Source: Paracoccus aestuariivivens (GTDB lineage: Bacteria > Pseudomonadota > Alphaproteobacteria > Rhodobacterales > Rhodobacteraceae). Taken from it: 53,849 nucleotides of DNA. A program made the position numbers and the translations under genes. The stretch's first letter is position 1; every line of letters starts with the position of its first letter. Of this stretch, positions 8,165 to 16,800 are shown one piece after another. The notes below the pieces were generated by a model that worked only from the letters and a program-made list of their open reading frames with translations, made no database searches and had not been told where the DNA came from. The stretch covers positions 1 through 53,849 of the forward strand of contig NZ_WMIE01000024.1 of the NCBI RefSeq assembly GCF_009711225.1. The letters are read 5' to 3'.

Positions 8165-9112
8165 ATGCGGATTATCGGACCGGATTACCTGGTTTTCGGG
8201 GTGGACGATCTTGAGGGGGCCAAGACCTATCTTCAGGATTTCGGCCTGAAGCCCGTGCAGCTGGACGCAACCGGCTGGCTCTACGAGGCGCTCGACGGTA
8301 CCGGCGTCGTTATCCGCCACCGCGACGATCCCAGGCTGCCTGCACCGCTTCCGACCAAGAACATGCTTCGCCAGCAGGTTTTCGGGGTCGAGGATGCAGC
8401 GACGCTGGACGTCATCGAGGCCGAGATGTCGAAGGATCGCCGCGTTAACCGTCTGGCCGATGGTGCGATCGAATTTCAGGACGTGCTGGGTTTCGAGCTT
8501 CGCTTCCAGATCACGACACGACGCGAACTGAACATGCCCGCCGAAAAGATCAACGCCCCCGGCGCGCCTGCCCAGCGTGGTCCGAACGAGCTTGGCGTCT
8601 GGGATGGCATGCCCGCTTTGCCGCGCAGCCTGAGCCATGTTGTGCTGTTCGTGCCAGATATCGACAAGATGGTTGAATTCTACACCCGGCGGCTGGGCTT
8701 CGTGATCACCGACATCCTGACCGGAGCAGGGCCCTTCCTGCGTCCTGCGGCGAATGACGATCACCACACGCATTTTTTCATCCGCACGCCCGCTTATATG
8801 CAGGGCTGCGAGCATCTCGCCTTCCATATGGGCGGGCCGACCGAGTTGATGGTTGCGGGCGACCGCTTCACCCGCAAGGGCTATCAAAGCTTCTGGGGTC
8901 CGGGGCGGCACAAATTCGGCTCGAACTGGTTCTGGTACTTCAACAGCCCGCTGGGCGTCCATTTCGAATATGACGCCGATATGGACAAACATGACGACGC
9001 GTGGGTCGCGCGCGAGGCCCCGAACGGCCCCGAGGCCTCGCAGATGTTCCTGCTGCAATGGCGCGAGAAATGGGCTCCGGGCGGCGGCCCCGAAGGTGGA
9101 CCCAAGGGCTGA
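8165..9112 (+). CDS. VOC-superfamily extradiol ring-cleavage dioxygenase
   Basis: A 315-residue two-module glyoxalase/bleomycin-fold protein like type I extradiol dioxygenases. The C-terminal module carries the 2-His-1-Glu iron ligands at His158 (LSHVVLFV), His217 (CEHLAFHM) and Glu268 (VHFEYD). ATG 8165 is preferred because GGAGGAAG lies about seven bases upstream. It is first of a six-gene operon with Rieske ferredoxin and FAD monooxygenase genes. The proposed role is meta-cleavage of a catechol-like ring made by that monooxygenase. Gene order recalls the fde naringenin operon of Herbaspirillum (from memory), so a flavonoid A-ring is a candidate substrate. Confidence 0.85.
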   Translation: MRIIGPDYLVFGVDDLEGAKTYLQDFGLKPVQLDATGWLYEALDGTGVVIRHRDDPRLPAPLPTKNMLRQQVFGVEDAATLDVIEAEMSKDRRVNRLADGAIEFQDVLGFELRFQITTRRELNMPAEKINAPGAPAQRGPNELGVWDGMPALPRSLSHVVLFVPDIDKMVEFYTRRLGFVITDILTGAGPFLRPAANDDHHTHFFIRTPAYMQGCEHLAFHMGGPTELMVAGDRFTRKGYQSFWGPGRHKFGSNWFWYFNSPLGVHFEYDADMDKHDDAWVAREAPNGPEASQMFLLQWREKWAPGGGPEGGPKG

Positions 9113-9483
9113 TGGCCCTGCTGCCTTTGTGCCATCGCGACGAAATTCCCGATGGCGCGGCGCGCGGCTTTCTGCCTTTGCCCGAGGCGCTGCGCCGCGT
9201 CATCGTGGTGCGGCGCGGCCAACGTCTTGACGCCTATATGGATTCCTGCCCGCATTACACCGGCGGCACACCCATGGCATGGCGGCGTGACGCCTATCTG
9301 AACGGTGATGGCACGCATCTGGCCTGCCACGCTCATTGCGCGCTTTTCGACATCGATACGGGCGACTGCGTGTCCGGCCCCTGTCTGGGACGGAAACTGA
9401 CCCGCGTGACCCTGACCGAAGATCAGGTCGGCTATCTGAGCGTGCCTGCGCATGTCGCCGGTTGCGCCGCAAGGAAGGAATGA
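9112..9483 (+). CDS. Rieske [2Fe-2S] ferredoxin-like protein
   Basis: A 123-residue Rieske protein. The cluster ligands are visible as Cys46-x-His48 (CPH) and Cys72-x-x-His75 (CHAH). The start overlaps the stop of the dioxygenase gene (TGATG). It is unusual in having no partner oxygenase alpha subunit nearby. In extradiol operons such ferredoxins can re-reduce the dioxygenase iron, as XylT does for catechol 2,3-dioxygenase, although XylT is a plant-type ferredoxin. It may instead support the neighbouring monooxygenase. Confidence 0.85.
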   Translation: MALLPLCHRDEIPDGAARGFLPLPEALRRVIVVRRGQRLDAYMDSCPHYTGGTPMAWRRDAYLNGDGTHLACHAHCALFDIDTGDCVSGPCLGRKLTRVTLTEDQVGYLSVPAHVAGCAARKE

Positions 9484-9484
9484 C

Positions 9485-10615
9485 ATGGCCGCAGCAAGTA
9501 AGGTTCTGGTCATCGGCGGAGGCTTTTCCGGCATGTCCGCCGCGATCATGCTGGCACGGGGCGGGATCGAAACCGACCTCGTCGAGATCGACCCCGGTTG
9601 GCGCAGCTATGGCGCGGGCATCAGCCTGCATGGCGCAACGTTGCGGGTGCTCGCGCAACTAGGGGTGATCGAGGCTTTCAAAGCCACGGGTTCGATGACC
9701 AACGGGCTGGTGGTACGCCTGCAGCAAAATGACCGCGTCATCGCAACGATCCCGACCCCGCCCATGACGGGAACCGGTTTGCCGGGCAACGCCGCGATCA
9801 TGCGTCCGGCCTTGGCCGCCATCCTGTCCAAGGCGACGCGGGCCGCGCGCGTCAATGTCCGCCTTGGCTGCAGCTTCGAGACTATTTCGCAGGATGATGA
9901 CGGCGTCGCAGTCAGCTTCACCGATGGAATCAGCGCCCGATATGACGCGGTGATCGGGGCCGACGGGCTTTACTCCAAGACCCGCCAGACGCTGATGCCC
10001 GACGCGCCGAAACCTACCTATGTCGGCCAAGCCGTCTGGCGCGCGGAACTGCCGACGCCGGAAGGAATCGAGACGCTGAATATGTGGCTGGGCAAGGGCG
10101 TCAAGGTCGGCATCAATCCTGTCGCGCAGGGCCGTTCCTACATGTTCTTGACCGAGGATCGACCCACGAATGATTGGGTGGACGAGGAGGATCTGCTGCC
10201 CCGCCTGCAGGCGCTGCTGGACCGTTTCCCCTCGCCGATCCTGACGGCAGTCAAACAAGGGCTGGGCGTTGATAGCAAGCTGATCTATCGCCCGCTCGAA
10301 AAGCTGCTGGTTCCCCAACCGTGGAATGTCGGCCGCGTCATGCTGATTGGCGATGCGGTCCATGCCACCACGCCGCATCTGGGCGCGGGAGCCTGCATTG
10401 GCATGGAGGATGGCATTGTTCTGGCCGAAGAGCTGCTGCGCAACGGCAGCGTGGCCGAGGCTTATGCCGCCCATCAGGCGCGCCGCTGGGACCGCTGCGA
10501 GATGGTGGTAACGAATTCGGCTCGCCTCTCCCAGATCGAGATCACCGGTGGCGACCAGGCCGAACATAACGCGCTGATGGGCCGTTCAGTCGTGGCCCTG
10601 AACGAGCCCGTTTAA
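9485..10615 (+). CDS. Group A FAD-dependent aromatic monooxygenase
   Basis: A 376-residue flavoprotein hydroxylase of the PF01494 type. It has the dinucleotide motif VLVIGGGFSGMSAAI (residues 7-21), the DG motif VIGADGLYSKTR, and the GD motif VMLIGDAVHATTPHLGAGA. AAGGAA precedes ATG 9485. It probably hydroxylates a phenolic ring to give the ortho-diol opened by the extradiol dioxygenase two genes upstream. In the fde system the analogous FdeE hydroxylates naringenin at C8. Orthology is a hypothesis. Confidence 0.85.
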   Translation: MAAASKVLVIGGGFSGMSAAIMLARGGIETDLVEIDPGWRSYGAGISLHGATLRVLAQLGVIEAFKATGSMTNGLVVRLQQNDRVIATIPTPPMTGTGLPGNAAIMRPALAAILSKATRAARVNVRLGCSFETISQDDDGVAVSFTDGISARYDAVIGADGLYSKTRQTLMPDAPKPTYVGQAVWRAELPTPEGIETLNMWLGKGVKVGINPVAQGRSYMFLTEDRPTNDWVDEEDLLPRLQALLDRFPSPILTAVKQGLGVDSKLIYRPLEKLLVPQPWNVGRVMLIGDAVHATTPHLGAGACIGMEDGIVLAEELLRNGSVAEAYAAHQARRWDRCEMVVTNSARLSQIEITGGDQAEHNALMGRSVVALNEPV

Positions 10616-10676
10616 GCCGCAACGTCAGAATTTTTCCGGCCACAACTCGACCGGACCCAATTCGAAGGAGCCTGCC

Positions 10677-11837
10677 ATGGCGATGTTCAATTATTTCCCC
10701 AATTACGTCTGGAACCTGACGGTCTCGATCGCGCTGGCAAGCGGTGCCGAGATCGGAGAGATCATGGATATGTGTCAGCCGCTTCTGGATCAGGCCAGGT
10801 CGGGCGAGGACGCAGGAACCCGTGATTTCATGGTCGAATGGGTTCGCATGGCCGACAAGCTGACCGCGATCGCCGCCGAGGAAGAGGCGCAGGGACGGCT
10901 GTTCTCGGCAGGCGACAAGCTGAAGCGCGCGGCGCTTTACTATATTCTGGCCGAGCGGATGCAGGGGCAGGGCGATCCGCAGCGCATGCAGACCTATCGC
11001 AAGGGCCTGATGAATTTCCTGAAGGGCACCGAATATTCCGGCGAAAAGGTCCGCCGCTTCGAAATCCCTTATGGCGACAAGGCGATCCCGGTTCTTTATA
11101 CCCCCGCCGAGGGGGGAACAGGTCCGGCTCCGGCGGTGGTCTATCTGAACGGCCTCGATAGCTGCAAGGAGTTGCTTTACTGGTCCTTCCTGCCGCATGA
11201 ACTGGCGAAACGCGGAATCGCCTCGCTTTGCGTCGACCAGCCGGGAACCGGAGAAAGCCTGCGCCTGCAAGACATGCACGCGCATTTCGACAGCGAGAGA
11301 TGGGGCACGCCGGTCTATGACTGGCTGGCAGCCCGTCCCGAGATCGACCCCGCCCGCATCGGCATTACCGGCATTTCACTGGGGGGTTACTACGCGCCGC
11401 GCGTCTGCGCCTATGAGCCCCGTTATGCCAGCGGCGCGGTCTGGGGTGCGAACCACAATTGGGCCGAGGTCCAGCAAAAACGCCTGAAACGCGAGGGCGA
11501 GAACCCCGTGCCGCATTACTGGAACCATGTCCAATGGGTCTTTGACGCGCAGGATATGGACGAATTCCTCGCCAAGGCTGAAGGCTTCAACCTGAATGGC
11601 CAGATGGAAAAGATCCGCGTGCCCTTCCTTGTCACGCATGGCGCGAATGACCGCCAGATCGGCCTTGATTACGCGCATCAGGCTTATGACCAGTTGGTGA
11701 ATGCGCCGCGTCGCGAGTTGAAGATCTTTACCGACCGCGAAGGCGGGGTAGAGCATGTCGGGGCCGACAACATGACCTATGGCCGGAACTTCATCGCGGA
11801 TTGGTTCGCCGAGACGCTGGGCGGAAGGCTGTCCTGA
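10677..11837 (+). CDS. Alpha/beta hydrolase (C-C hydrolase, 2,6-dihydroxypseudooxynicotine-hydrolase-like)
   Basis: A 386-residue hydrolase with an N-terminal helical part (1-125) and a catalytic alpha/beta domain. The probable triad is Ser234 (GISLGG), Asp325 (GANDRQ) and His360 (GVEHVG). The two-part layout resembles 2,6-dihydroxypseudooxynicotine hydrolase and FrsA/DUF1100-like enzymes that cleave C-C bonds next to a carbonyl. GAAGGAG precedes the ATG. Its place after a ring-cleavage dioxygenase suggests hydrolysis of the ring-opened product or of a diaryl ketone-like bond. Confidence 0.8.
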   Translation: MAMFNYFPNYVWNLTVSIALASGAEIGEIMDMCQPLLDQARSGEDAGTRDFMVEWVRMADKLTAIAAEEEAQGRLFSAGDKLKRAALYYILAERMQGQGDPQRMQTYRKGLMNFLKGTEYSGEKVRRFEIPYGDKAIPVLYTPAEGGTGPAPAVVYLNGLDSCKELLYWSFLPHELAKRGIASLCVDQPGTGESLRLQDMHAHFDSERWGTPVYDWLAARPEIDPARIGITGISLGGYYAPRVCAYEPRYASGAVWGANHNWAEVQQKRLKREGENPVPHYWNHVQWVFDAQDMDEFLAKAEGFNLNGQMEKIRVPFLVTHGANDRQIGLDYAHQAYDQLVNAPRRELKIFTDREGGVEHVGADNMTYGRNFIADWFAETLGGRLS

Positions 11838-12808
11838 TGCGCTTTGCGACCCTGCCCGACGGCACCCGCGACGGTAGGCTGCATCTGGTCAGTCGCGACA
11901 ATGCCCGCTGCATCCCCGCCGAAGGGGTGCAGACCTTGCTGGCCCTGATCGAGGATTGGGACGCCCAGGCCCCCGCGCTGCAGGCGCAATATGCAGCGCT
12001 GAACGCGGGAGGCGGATCGGCTTTCGACCCGACCACGGCCCTCGCGCCGCTACCGCGCACATGGCAGTGGCTGGATGGCTCGGCCTATGACAGCCATGGC
12101 GAGCTGATGCAGAAGGTCTTCGGCCTTGATCCGAACCCCAAAGGTCGCCCGCTGATGTATCAGGGCATGTCGGATCGTTTCTATGGCCCTTATGCCTGTA
12201 TCCCCCTGCCCAGTACTGACGACGGCATCGACTTCGAGGGCGAGTTCGGCGTGATCTGCGATGCCGTGCCGATGGGGTCGGATGCGCGCGAGGCGGCCTC
12301 CCATATCCGCCTGCTGGTCCAGATCAACGATTGGTCTCTGCGCGCCATTGCCCCGATCGAAATGAAGACCGGCTTCGGCTGGGTGCAGGCCAAGCCCGCC
12401 TGCTCGGTCGCGCCGGTCGCGGTGACGCCGGACGAACTTGGGCCGGCATGGCGCGATGCCCGCATCGATCTGCCGCTGGAGGTCACGTTGAACGGCGAGA
12501 CCTTCGGTCGGGCCGAGGGCCATGCCATGAGTTACGGTTTCGATGAACTAGTTGCCCATGCCGCCCGAACCCGCGATCTGGTGGCGGGGACGATCATCGG
12601 CTCGGGGACGGTCTCGAACGCCAATTACCGCGAGATCGGCTCGTCGTGTATTGCCGAACGCCGCGCCATCGAGATCCTGGACGATAGCGCGCCACGCACC
12701 CCTTACCTCAGCTTCGGCGACCGCGTGGCGATGGAATGCCGCAGCCGTGAGGGCGCGCCGGTTTTTGGTCGCCTCGATCAGATCGTCATCCAAGGGGGGC
12801 GACCATGA
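11837..12808 (+). CDS. Fumarylacetoacetase-family hydrolase
   Basis: A 323-residue FAA-family protein. It has DFEGEFGVICD (metal-binding acid residues), QINDWSLR, KPACSVAPVAVTPDELG and GTIIGSGTVSN, typical of the longer fumarylacetoacetase-like form. The start overlaps the alpha/beta hydrolase stop (TGATG). It probably cleaves a beta-diketone intermediate after ring fission. It is a different subfamily from the FAA protein at 2155-2997. Confidence 0.85.
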   Translation: MRFATLPDGTRDGRLHLVSRDNARCIPAEGVQTLLALIEDWDAQAPALQAQYAALNAGGGSAFDPTTALAPLPRTWQWLDGSAYDSHGELMQKVFGLDPNPKGRPLMYQGMSDRFYGPYACIPLPSTDDGIDFEGEFGVICDAVPMGSDAREAASHIRLLVQINDWSLRAIAPIEMKTGFGWVQAKPACSVAPVAVTPDELGPAWRDARIDLPLEVTLNGETFGRAEGHAMSYGFDELVAHAARTRDLVAGTIIGSGTVSNANYREIGSSCIAERRAIEILDDSAPRTPYLSFGDRVAMECRSREGAPVFGRLDQIVIQGGRP

Positions 12809-13578
12809 CCCGTCGCATCATCGACCTTTCCGTGACCCTGACCGACCGGATCGTCGCCGACCCGCCCGGTCTTGGTCCGCAGATCAGCTATATGGCGCAT
12901 GGGGCGGGTGCCCGGGAATATGAGCAGATGTTCGGCATTCCCGTCGAACACCAGCTTGACGGCGCGGGCGCGGCGGTCGAGCGTCTGACGTTGACCACCC
13001 ATAACGGCACGCATCTGGACGCGCCTTGGCACTACCACCCGACGATGAACAAGGGCGAACGCGCCATCACCATCGACGAGGTGCCGCTGGAATGGTGCAT
13101 CGGGCCGGGGGTGAAGCTGGATTTTCGCCATATGCCTGACGGCCATGTAGTGACCGCCGCCGAAATCGAGGCCGAATTCGACCGTATCGGCCATGATCTG
13201 CGCTCTGGCGAGATCGTGTTGGTCAATACCCGCGCCGGTGCGATTTACGGCCAGCCCGACTATCTTGCCGCTGGCTGCGGTATCGGGCGCGAGGCAACGC
13301 TGTGGCTGGCCGAGCGTGGCATGAAGGTCTGCGGTACCGACGCATGGAGTTGGGACGCGCCGCTGAAAGCCGTAGCCGAAAAGGCCCGCGCCACCGGGCA
13401 ATGGGAACTGTTCTGGGAAGGCCACAAGGCCGGCGCCGAGACGATCTATTGCCATATGGAAAAGCTCGCCAATCTTGATCAACTGCCCGATCACGGCTTT
13501 CAGGTTATCTGCTTTCCGGTCAAGGTCGAGGCCAGTTCGGCCGGCTGGTGCCGACCCGTCGCCATCATCGAGGAATGA
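12805..13578 (+). CDS. Cyclase-family metal hydrolase (kynurenine formamidase / isatin hydrolase fold)
   Basis: A 257-residue cyclase-family (PF04199) protein. The metal motif HNGTHLDAPWHY at about residues 69-80 matches the HxGTHxDxPxH signature shared by kynurenine formamidase and isatin hydrolase. Such enzymes open amides or lactone-like rings. It is the last gene of the operon, overlapping the FAA gene by four bases. A weak hairpin follows at 13598. A lactone or enol-lactone hydrolase role in ring degradation is plausible; isatin is an alternative not excluded by sequence. Confidence 0.85.
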   Translation: MTRRIIDLSVTLTDRIVADPPGLGPQISYMAHGAGAREYEQMFGIPVEHQLDGAGAAVERLTLTTHNGTHLDAPWHYHPTMNKGERAITIDEVPLEWCIGPGVKLDFRHMPDGHVVTAAEIEAEFDRIGHDLRSGEIVLVNTRAGAIYGQPDYLAAGCGIGREATLWLAERGMKVCGTDAWSWDAPLKAVAEKARATGQWELFWEGHKAGAETIYCHMEKLANLDQLPDHGFQVICFPVKVEASSAGWCRPVAIIEE

Positions 13579-13597
13579 CGAACCGCTTTGAAAAACC

Positions 13598-13624
13598 GCC
13601 CCGCACGCATACCGCGTCCGGGGC
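13598..13624 (+). terminator. Probable terminator after ring-cleavage operon
   Basis: GCCCCGCACGC pairs with GCGTCCGGGGC (10 of 11 positions) across a five-base loop, followed by CTTTGGTTGTTGTTT, a partly T-rich tail. Confidence 0.5.
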
Positions 13625-13682
13625 CTTTGGTTGTTGTTTCGTGAATATCAGTTGGCCCGACGTATTTCGCTATCAAATACAA

Positions 13683-13692
13683 GAATTAGAAT
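13683..13692 (-). promoter_or_regulatory. ATTCTAATTC motif copy before porin gene
   Basis: The minus strand reads ATTCTAATTC, identical to the motif at 15051-15060 and 20751-20760. It lies in the AT-rich leader about 160 bases before the porin start, in an otherwise GC-rich region. Confidence 0.4.
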
Positions 13693-13852
13693 TCAGGTTA
13701 TTGATGGCGCGATCATCATTGGCTAGGTCTGACGGAAATTGACCGAACGGATTCGGCGCGGCGCAGGCCGTTATCCCGAGAAGTTCGGGCCAGTTTCACC
13801 TGCCCCAGCGACGGGCAGGGCAAGAGGACTGTTCTCAGGGAGGAGAACCACG

Positions 13853-14941
13853 ATGATCAGAACGGCAGTTTCTGCCGCGGCCTTGGCATGCGCCTTCGCG
13901 ACCATGGCCAGCGCCAATGGCACGCTTGCGACGGTCCCGACCGACGGCATCGCGAACCAGCCCAATTACGTCCGCAGCTGCGATGAAAAGGGTATCGGGT
14001 ATTTCTATGTCCCCGGCACCGAAAGCTGCATCCGTTTTCAGGGGCTGATCCGCTTCGAACCGGCGGCGGGGGACTCGCTGGACGACACCCAGAAACTAGA
14101 GACATACCAGTCCACCTCGCGCTTTACCCTGCGCGTCGGCTCGACCACCGAAAGCGATTACGGCCCGATCACCACCATGGCCGAGGCCCGCTTCAGCTAT
14201 GTCGATGGTGGCACGCTGGGAGTGCGGCTTTACCGCGCCTATATCGGAATCGGCGATTTCCTGTTCGGGGCCGAAGAATCTGCCTTCGTGCGCGCGGCAG
14301 GGGATCTTGGCCGCGTCGTGAACAACTCGCTGCTGCCTGCAGGCGGCTACACGACCGGACAGCTGGCCTACAGCTTTACGCCGGCCGAGGGCGTCAAAGG
14401 TATCGTCTCGCTGGAGCAGGGCAGCGACGATTATGCCGATGTGAATGGCGAGATCGACGGCGACATGCCGAACATTGTCCTTGGCCTGCGCAAGGATTGG
14501 GAGAATTTCAGCCTGAGCGGAGCAGGGGCCTACGACTCTCCCAATGACGCTCTGGTTGCCAAGGTTCGCGTCGATTACCGGCTTGAAGGCCGCACCACCT
14601 TCTGGGGGCAGGCTGCCTTCAAGGATCTGGACGACGTCTATGCCGCGCGCGAGGACGGCACGATGGAGCGCCAGATCAGCAGCTTTTATGGGACTTGGGG
14701 CGGCAAATCCGCTGTCTGGGCGGGTGGGACCTTCGGCATTCGCGAAGATCTGAGCGCGAACTTCCAGATGGGCTTTGACGACGCGAATACCTTCGCCGCT
14801 TCGGCCAACGTGATCTTCGAGCCGATCCGAACGCTCTCGATCATCCCGGAACTGACCTATATTTCCTATAATGACGAGAACGACTATCGCGACGGCAATG
14901 ATGCCGTCCAAGCCATCGTCCGGATCGAGAAGCTCTTCTAA
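13853..14941 (+). CDS. Outer-membrane porin (alphaproteobacterial Porin_2-like)
   Basis: A 362-residue precursor. Residues 1-21 form a signal peptide (hydrophobic AVSAAALACAFATMASA). The mature part starts with a Cys-containing segment and CIRFQGLIRFEP, like the CVKISGYVRY start of Brucella/Rhizobium Omp2-type porins. It continues as alternating beta-strands and ends in the aromatic VRIEKLF that marks outer-membrane insertion. GGGAGGAGA precedes ATG 13853. A terminator follows. It probably admits glycosides or phenolics into the periplasm for the surrounding enzymes. Confidence 0.85.
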   Translation: MIRTAVSAAALACAFATMASANGTLATVPTDGIANQPNYVRSCDEKGIGYFYVPGTESCIRFQGLIRFEPAAGDSLDDTQKLETYQSTSRFTLRVGSTTESDYGPITTMAEARFSYVDGGTLGVRLYRAYIGIGDFLFGAEESAFVRAAGDLGRVVNNSLLPAGGYTTGQLAYSFTPAEGVKGIVSLEQGSDDYADVNGEIDGDMPNIVLGLRKDWENFSLSGAGAYDSPNDALVAKVRVDYRLEGRTTFWGQAAFKDLDDVYAAREDGTMERQISSFYGTWGGKSAVWAGGTFGIREDLSANFQMGFDDANTFAASANVIFEPIRTLSIIPELTYISYNDENDYRDGNDAVQAIVRIEKLF

Positions 14942-14968
14942 AGGCTGCCTTTTCCCTTCCCTCTACTT

Positions 14969-14998
14969 GCCCGCGCCCGTTCAAGGCGCGGGCTTTTT
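14969..14998 (+). terminator. Rho-independent terminator after porin gene
   Basis: GCCCGCGCC and GGCGCGGGC form a perfect nine-base stem with a seven-base loop, followed by TTTTTCTTT. Confidence 0.85.
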
Positions 14999-15014
14999 CT
15001 TTGCCGCGCCGTGC

Positions 15015-15071
15015 TTGACAGGATCATACCGTGATAAATATAGAATACATATTCTAATTCGATTCAGAATC
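15015..15071 (+). promoter_or_regulatory. Promoter and operator for LLM/FMN reductase/GH3 operon
   Basis: TTGACA (15015-15020) and TATAGA (15039-15044) form a promoter with an 18-base spacer. The perfect palindrome TAGAATACATATTCTA (15041-15056) overlaps the -10 box, and a second inverted repeat GATTCAGAATC lies at 15061-15071. The same layout (TTGACA, then about 30 bases, then ATTCTAATTC) recurs at 20713-20760. This is a strong repressor-operator candidate. Confidence 0.65.
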
Positions 15072-15088
15072 GTCCATGGGAGGACCAG

Positions 15089-16210
15089 ATGCGCTTTTCC
15101 TTGTTCCTGAATGCCCGGGCCACCGCGCCCGAACAGGACCGTTTCGTGATGCAGGCGATGGGCGCGCATGCGCTTGCCGCTGAGGCTGCCGGCTTCGAGG
15201 CAATCTTCACGCCCGACCACCATTTCACCGGCTATGCGCCCTGGGCCTCGGACCCGATGATGTTCGCGGCATGGCTTGCGCCGCAATTCCGCAAGAAGAC
15301 GACGCTGGGCTTCTCGGTGACCTCGGTGCCGCTGCACAGCCCCGTCCGCTTCGCCGAGCGCGTGAACCTGCTCGACCAGCTGAATGACGGGCGGGTGCTG
15401 ATCGGCGTGGGCTCGGGTACCACGCCCGAGGAAATGATCGGCTTTGGCGTGAACTATCGCGAGGCCTCGGCCATCTCGGATCGCAACCTTGAGATCGCCG
15501 AGCAGCTTTGGGCCAAGGCGCCCGAGGACCCGCCCATCGAATTCGAGAACGGCCCGTGGAAGGGGCGCGTCGTCCAGCGCATCGCGCCCGCGCCCTACAG
15601 CAAGGGCCATGCGCCGCTGATGCCGGTGGCCTTCAAGGAGGCCTCGGTCCGGCGCGCCGCCGAACATGGCTGGCCCGCCTTCATTCCGGCCTTCGGCCCG
15701 CCGGTCATCAACAACCTCGAGCCGCTGAACCATGTAACCAAGCATTTCAGCAAATATCGCGATCTGCTGCTGGCGGCGGGTCATGATCAGGCGAGGCTGG
15801 ATCATGCGCTTGGCTGGACCACGCATACCTATCAATGCGTCCATGTCGCGCCCTCAGCCGATCAGGCCCGCGAGGAGTTGGAGACCATCCTGCGCGCCTA
15901 TCAGTACGCGGTGAACCGCGAGAACGAATTTGCGGCCAAGGCCGAGGCCGACGAGGCGAACAAGAAGAAAGACATCAATCTTGACGCGCTGACCGATGAA
16001 TGGATCGCGACCTGGTGCCTTTACGGCACGCCCGATCAGGTGATCGAGCATCTTGAACCCTATGCCCGGCTTGGCATCGGCAACATACTTTGCGGCACCA
16101 CCACCGGCCCGCTGACCGAACAGCGGCTGGCCCTTGCCGAGCAGACCGTCTCGCTGATGGGCCAGCATGTCATCCCGCATTTCGCGGCCCAGCGTCGGGC
16201 GGCAGCATGA
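15089..16210 (+). CDS. LLM-class (luciferase-like) flavin-dependent oxidoreductase
   Basis: A 373-residue TIM-barrel luciferase-family protein. Family features include MRFSLFLNA, the FTPDHHFTGYAPWASDP loop, VTSVPLHSPVRFAERVNLLDQLNDGR and VGSGTTPEE. Such proteins use reduced FMN supplied by a partner reductase, here the next gene, which overlaps by ATGA. GGGAGG precedes the ATG. Together they form a two-component monooxygenase transcribed with a beta-glucosidase, which suggests oxidation of a deglycosylated aglycone. The substrate is unknown. Confidence 0.85.
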   Translation: MRFSLFLNARATAPEQDRFVMQAMGAHALAAEAAGFEAIFTPDHHFTGYAPWASDPMMFAAWLAPQFRKKTTLGFSVTSVPLHSPVRFAERVNLLDQLNDGRVLIGVGSGTTPEEMIGFGVNYREASAISDRNLEIAEQLWAKAPEDPPIEFENGPWKGRVVQRIAPAPYSKGHAPLMPVAFKEASVRRAAEHGWPAFIPAFGPPVINNLEPLNHVTKHFSKYRDLLLAAGHDQARLDHALGWTTHTYQCVHVAPSADQAREELETILRAYQYAVNRENEFAAKAEADEANKKKDINLDALTDEWIATWCLYGTPDQVIEHLEPYARLGIGNILCGTTTGPLTEQRLALAEQTVSLMGQHVIPHFAAQRRAAA

Positions 16211-16800
16211 CGCGGCCTTTCATCATCGGTTTCGGCGGCACCACCCGCGCGGGCTCGTCCAGCGAAAAGCTGGTCCGCGCGGTGCTGACCGCCTGCGAAA
16301 ACGAAGGGGCGCAAACGCGCCTTTTCGACGGGGCCTTCCTTGCCCGCCTGCCACATTACGCCCCCGAAAAACCCGAGCGCACCGTCGAACAGCGCGAATT
16401 CGTCGAGGCCGTGCGACAATGCAACGGGTTGGTGATCGGCACGCCCGCCTATCACGGCGGCATCTCGGGGCTGGTCAAGAACGCGCTGGACCTGCTCGAA
16501 GATCTGCGCGGCGATCCCCGCGTCTATTTCGACGATTGTCCTGTGGGGCTCGTCGTTTCGGCGGCGGGTTGGCAGGGCACGGGCATCACGCTTTCGGCGC
16601 TGCGCGACATGGTTCATGCCATGCGCGGCTGGCCGACGCCGATCGGGATTTCGGTGAACACTCTGGCGGGCCCGCTGTTTGACGCTTCGGGGGCGATTAC
16701 CGAACCGCAACTGGATGCGACCATTGCAGGGCAGGCCAGCCAGATTATGCGCTTCACTTCGGCCTTTCGCGGCCCGCAGGTGTTGAAGGGGGCGGCGTGA
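16207..16800 (+). CDS. NADPH-dependent FMN reductase
   Basis: A 197-residue flavodoxin-like reductase. It starts with IIGFGGTTRAGSSSEKL (phosphate-binding loop for FMN) and has VIGTPAYHGGISGLVKNALDLLE, the PxYxGxxxxxLKNxLD signature of this family. It overlaps the LLM gene (ATGA) and the GH3 gene (TGATG). It most likely supplies FMNH2 to the LLM monooxygenase. Confidence 0.85.
   Translation: MTRPFIIGFGGTTRAGSSSEKLVRAVLTACENEGAQTRLFDGAFLARLPHYAPEKPERTVEQREFVEAVRQCNGLVIGTPAYHGGISGLVKNALDLLEDLRGDPRVYFDDCPVGLVVSAAGWQGTGITLSALRDMVHAMRGWPTPIGISVNTLAGPLFDASGAITEPQLDATIAGQASQIMRFTSAFRGPQVLKGAA

Noticed and set aside
12805..13578. Naming the cyclase-family protein isatin hydrolase
   Set aside because: The metal motif is shared by kynurenine formamidases and many uncharacterised hydrolases. 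No isatin or indole pathway genes accompany it.
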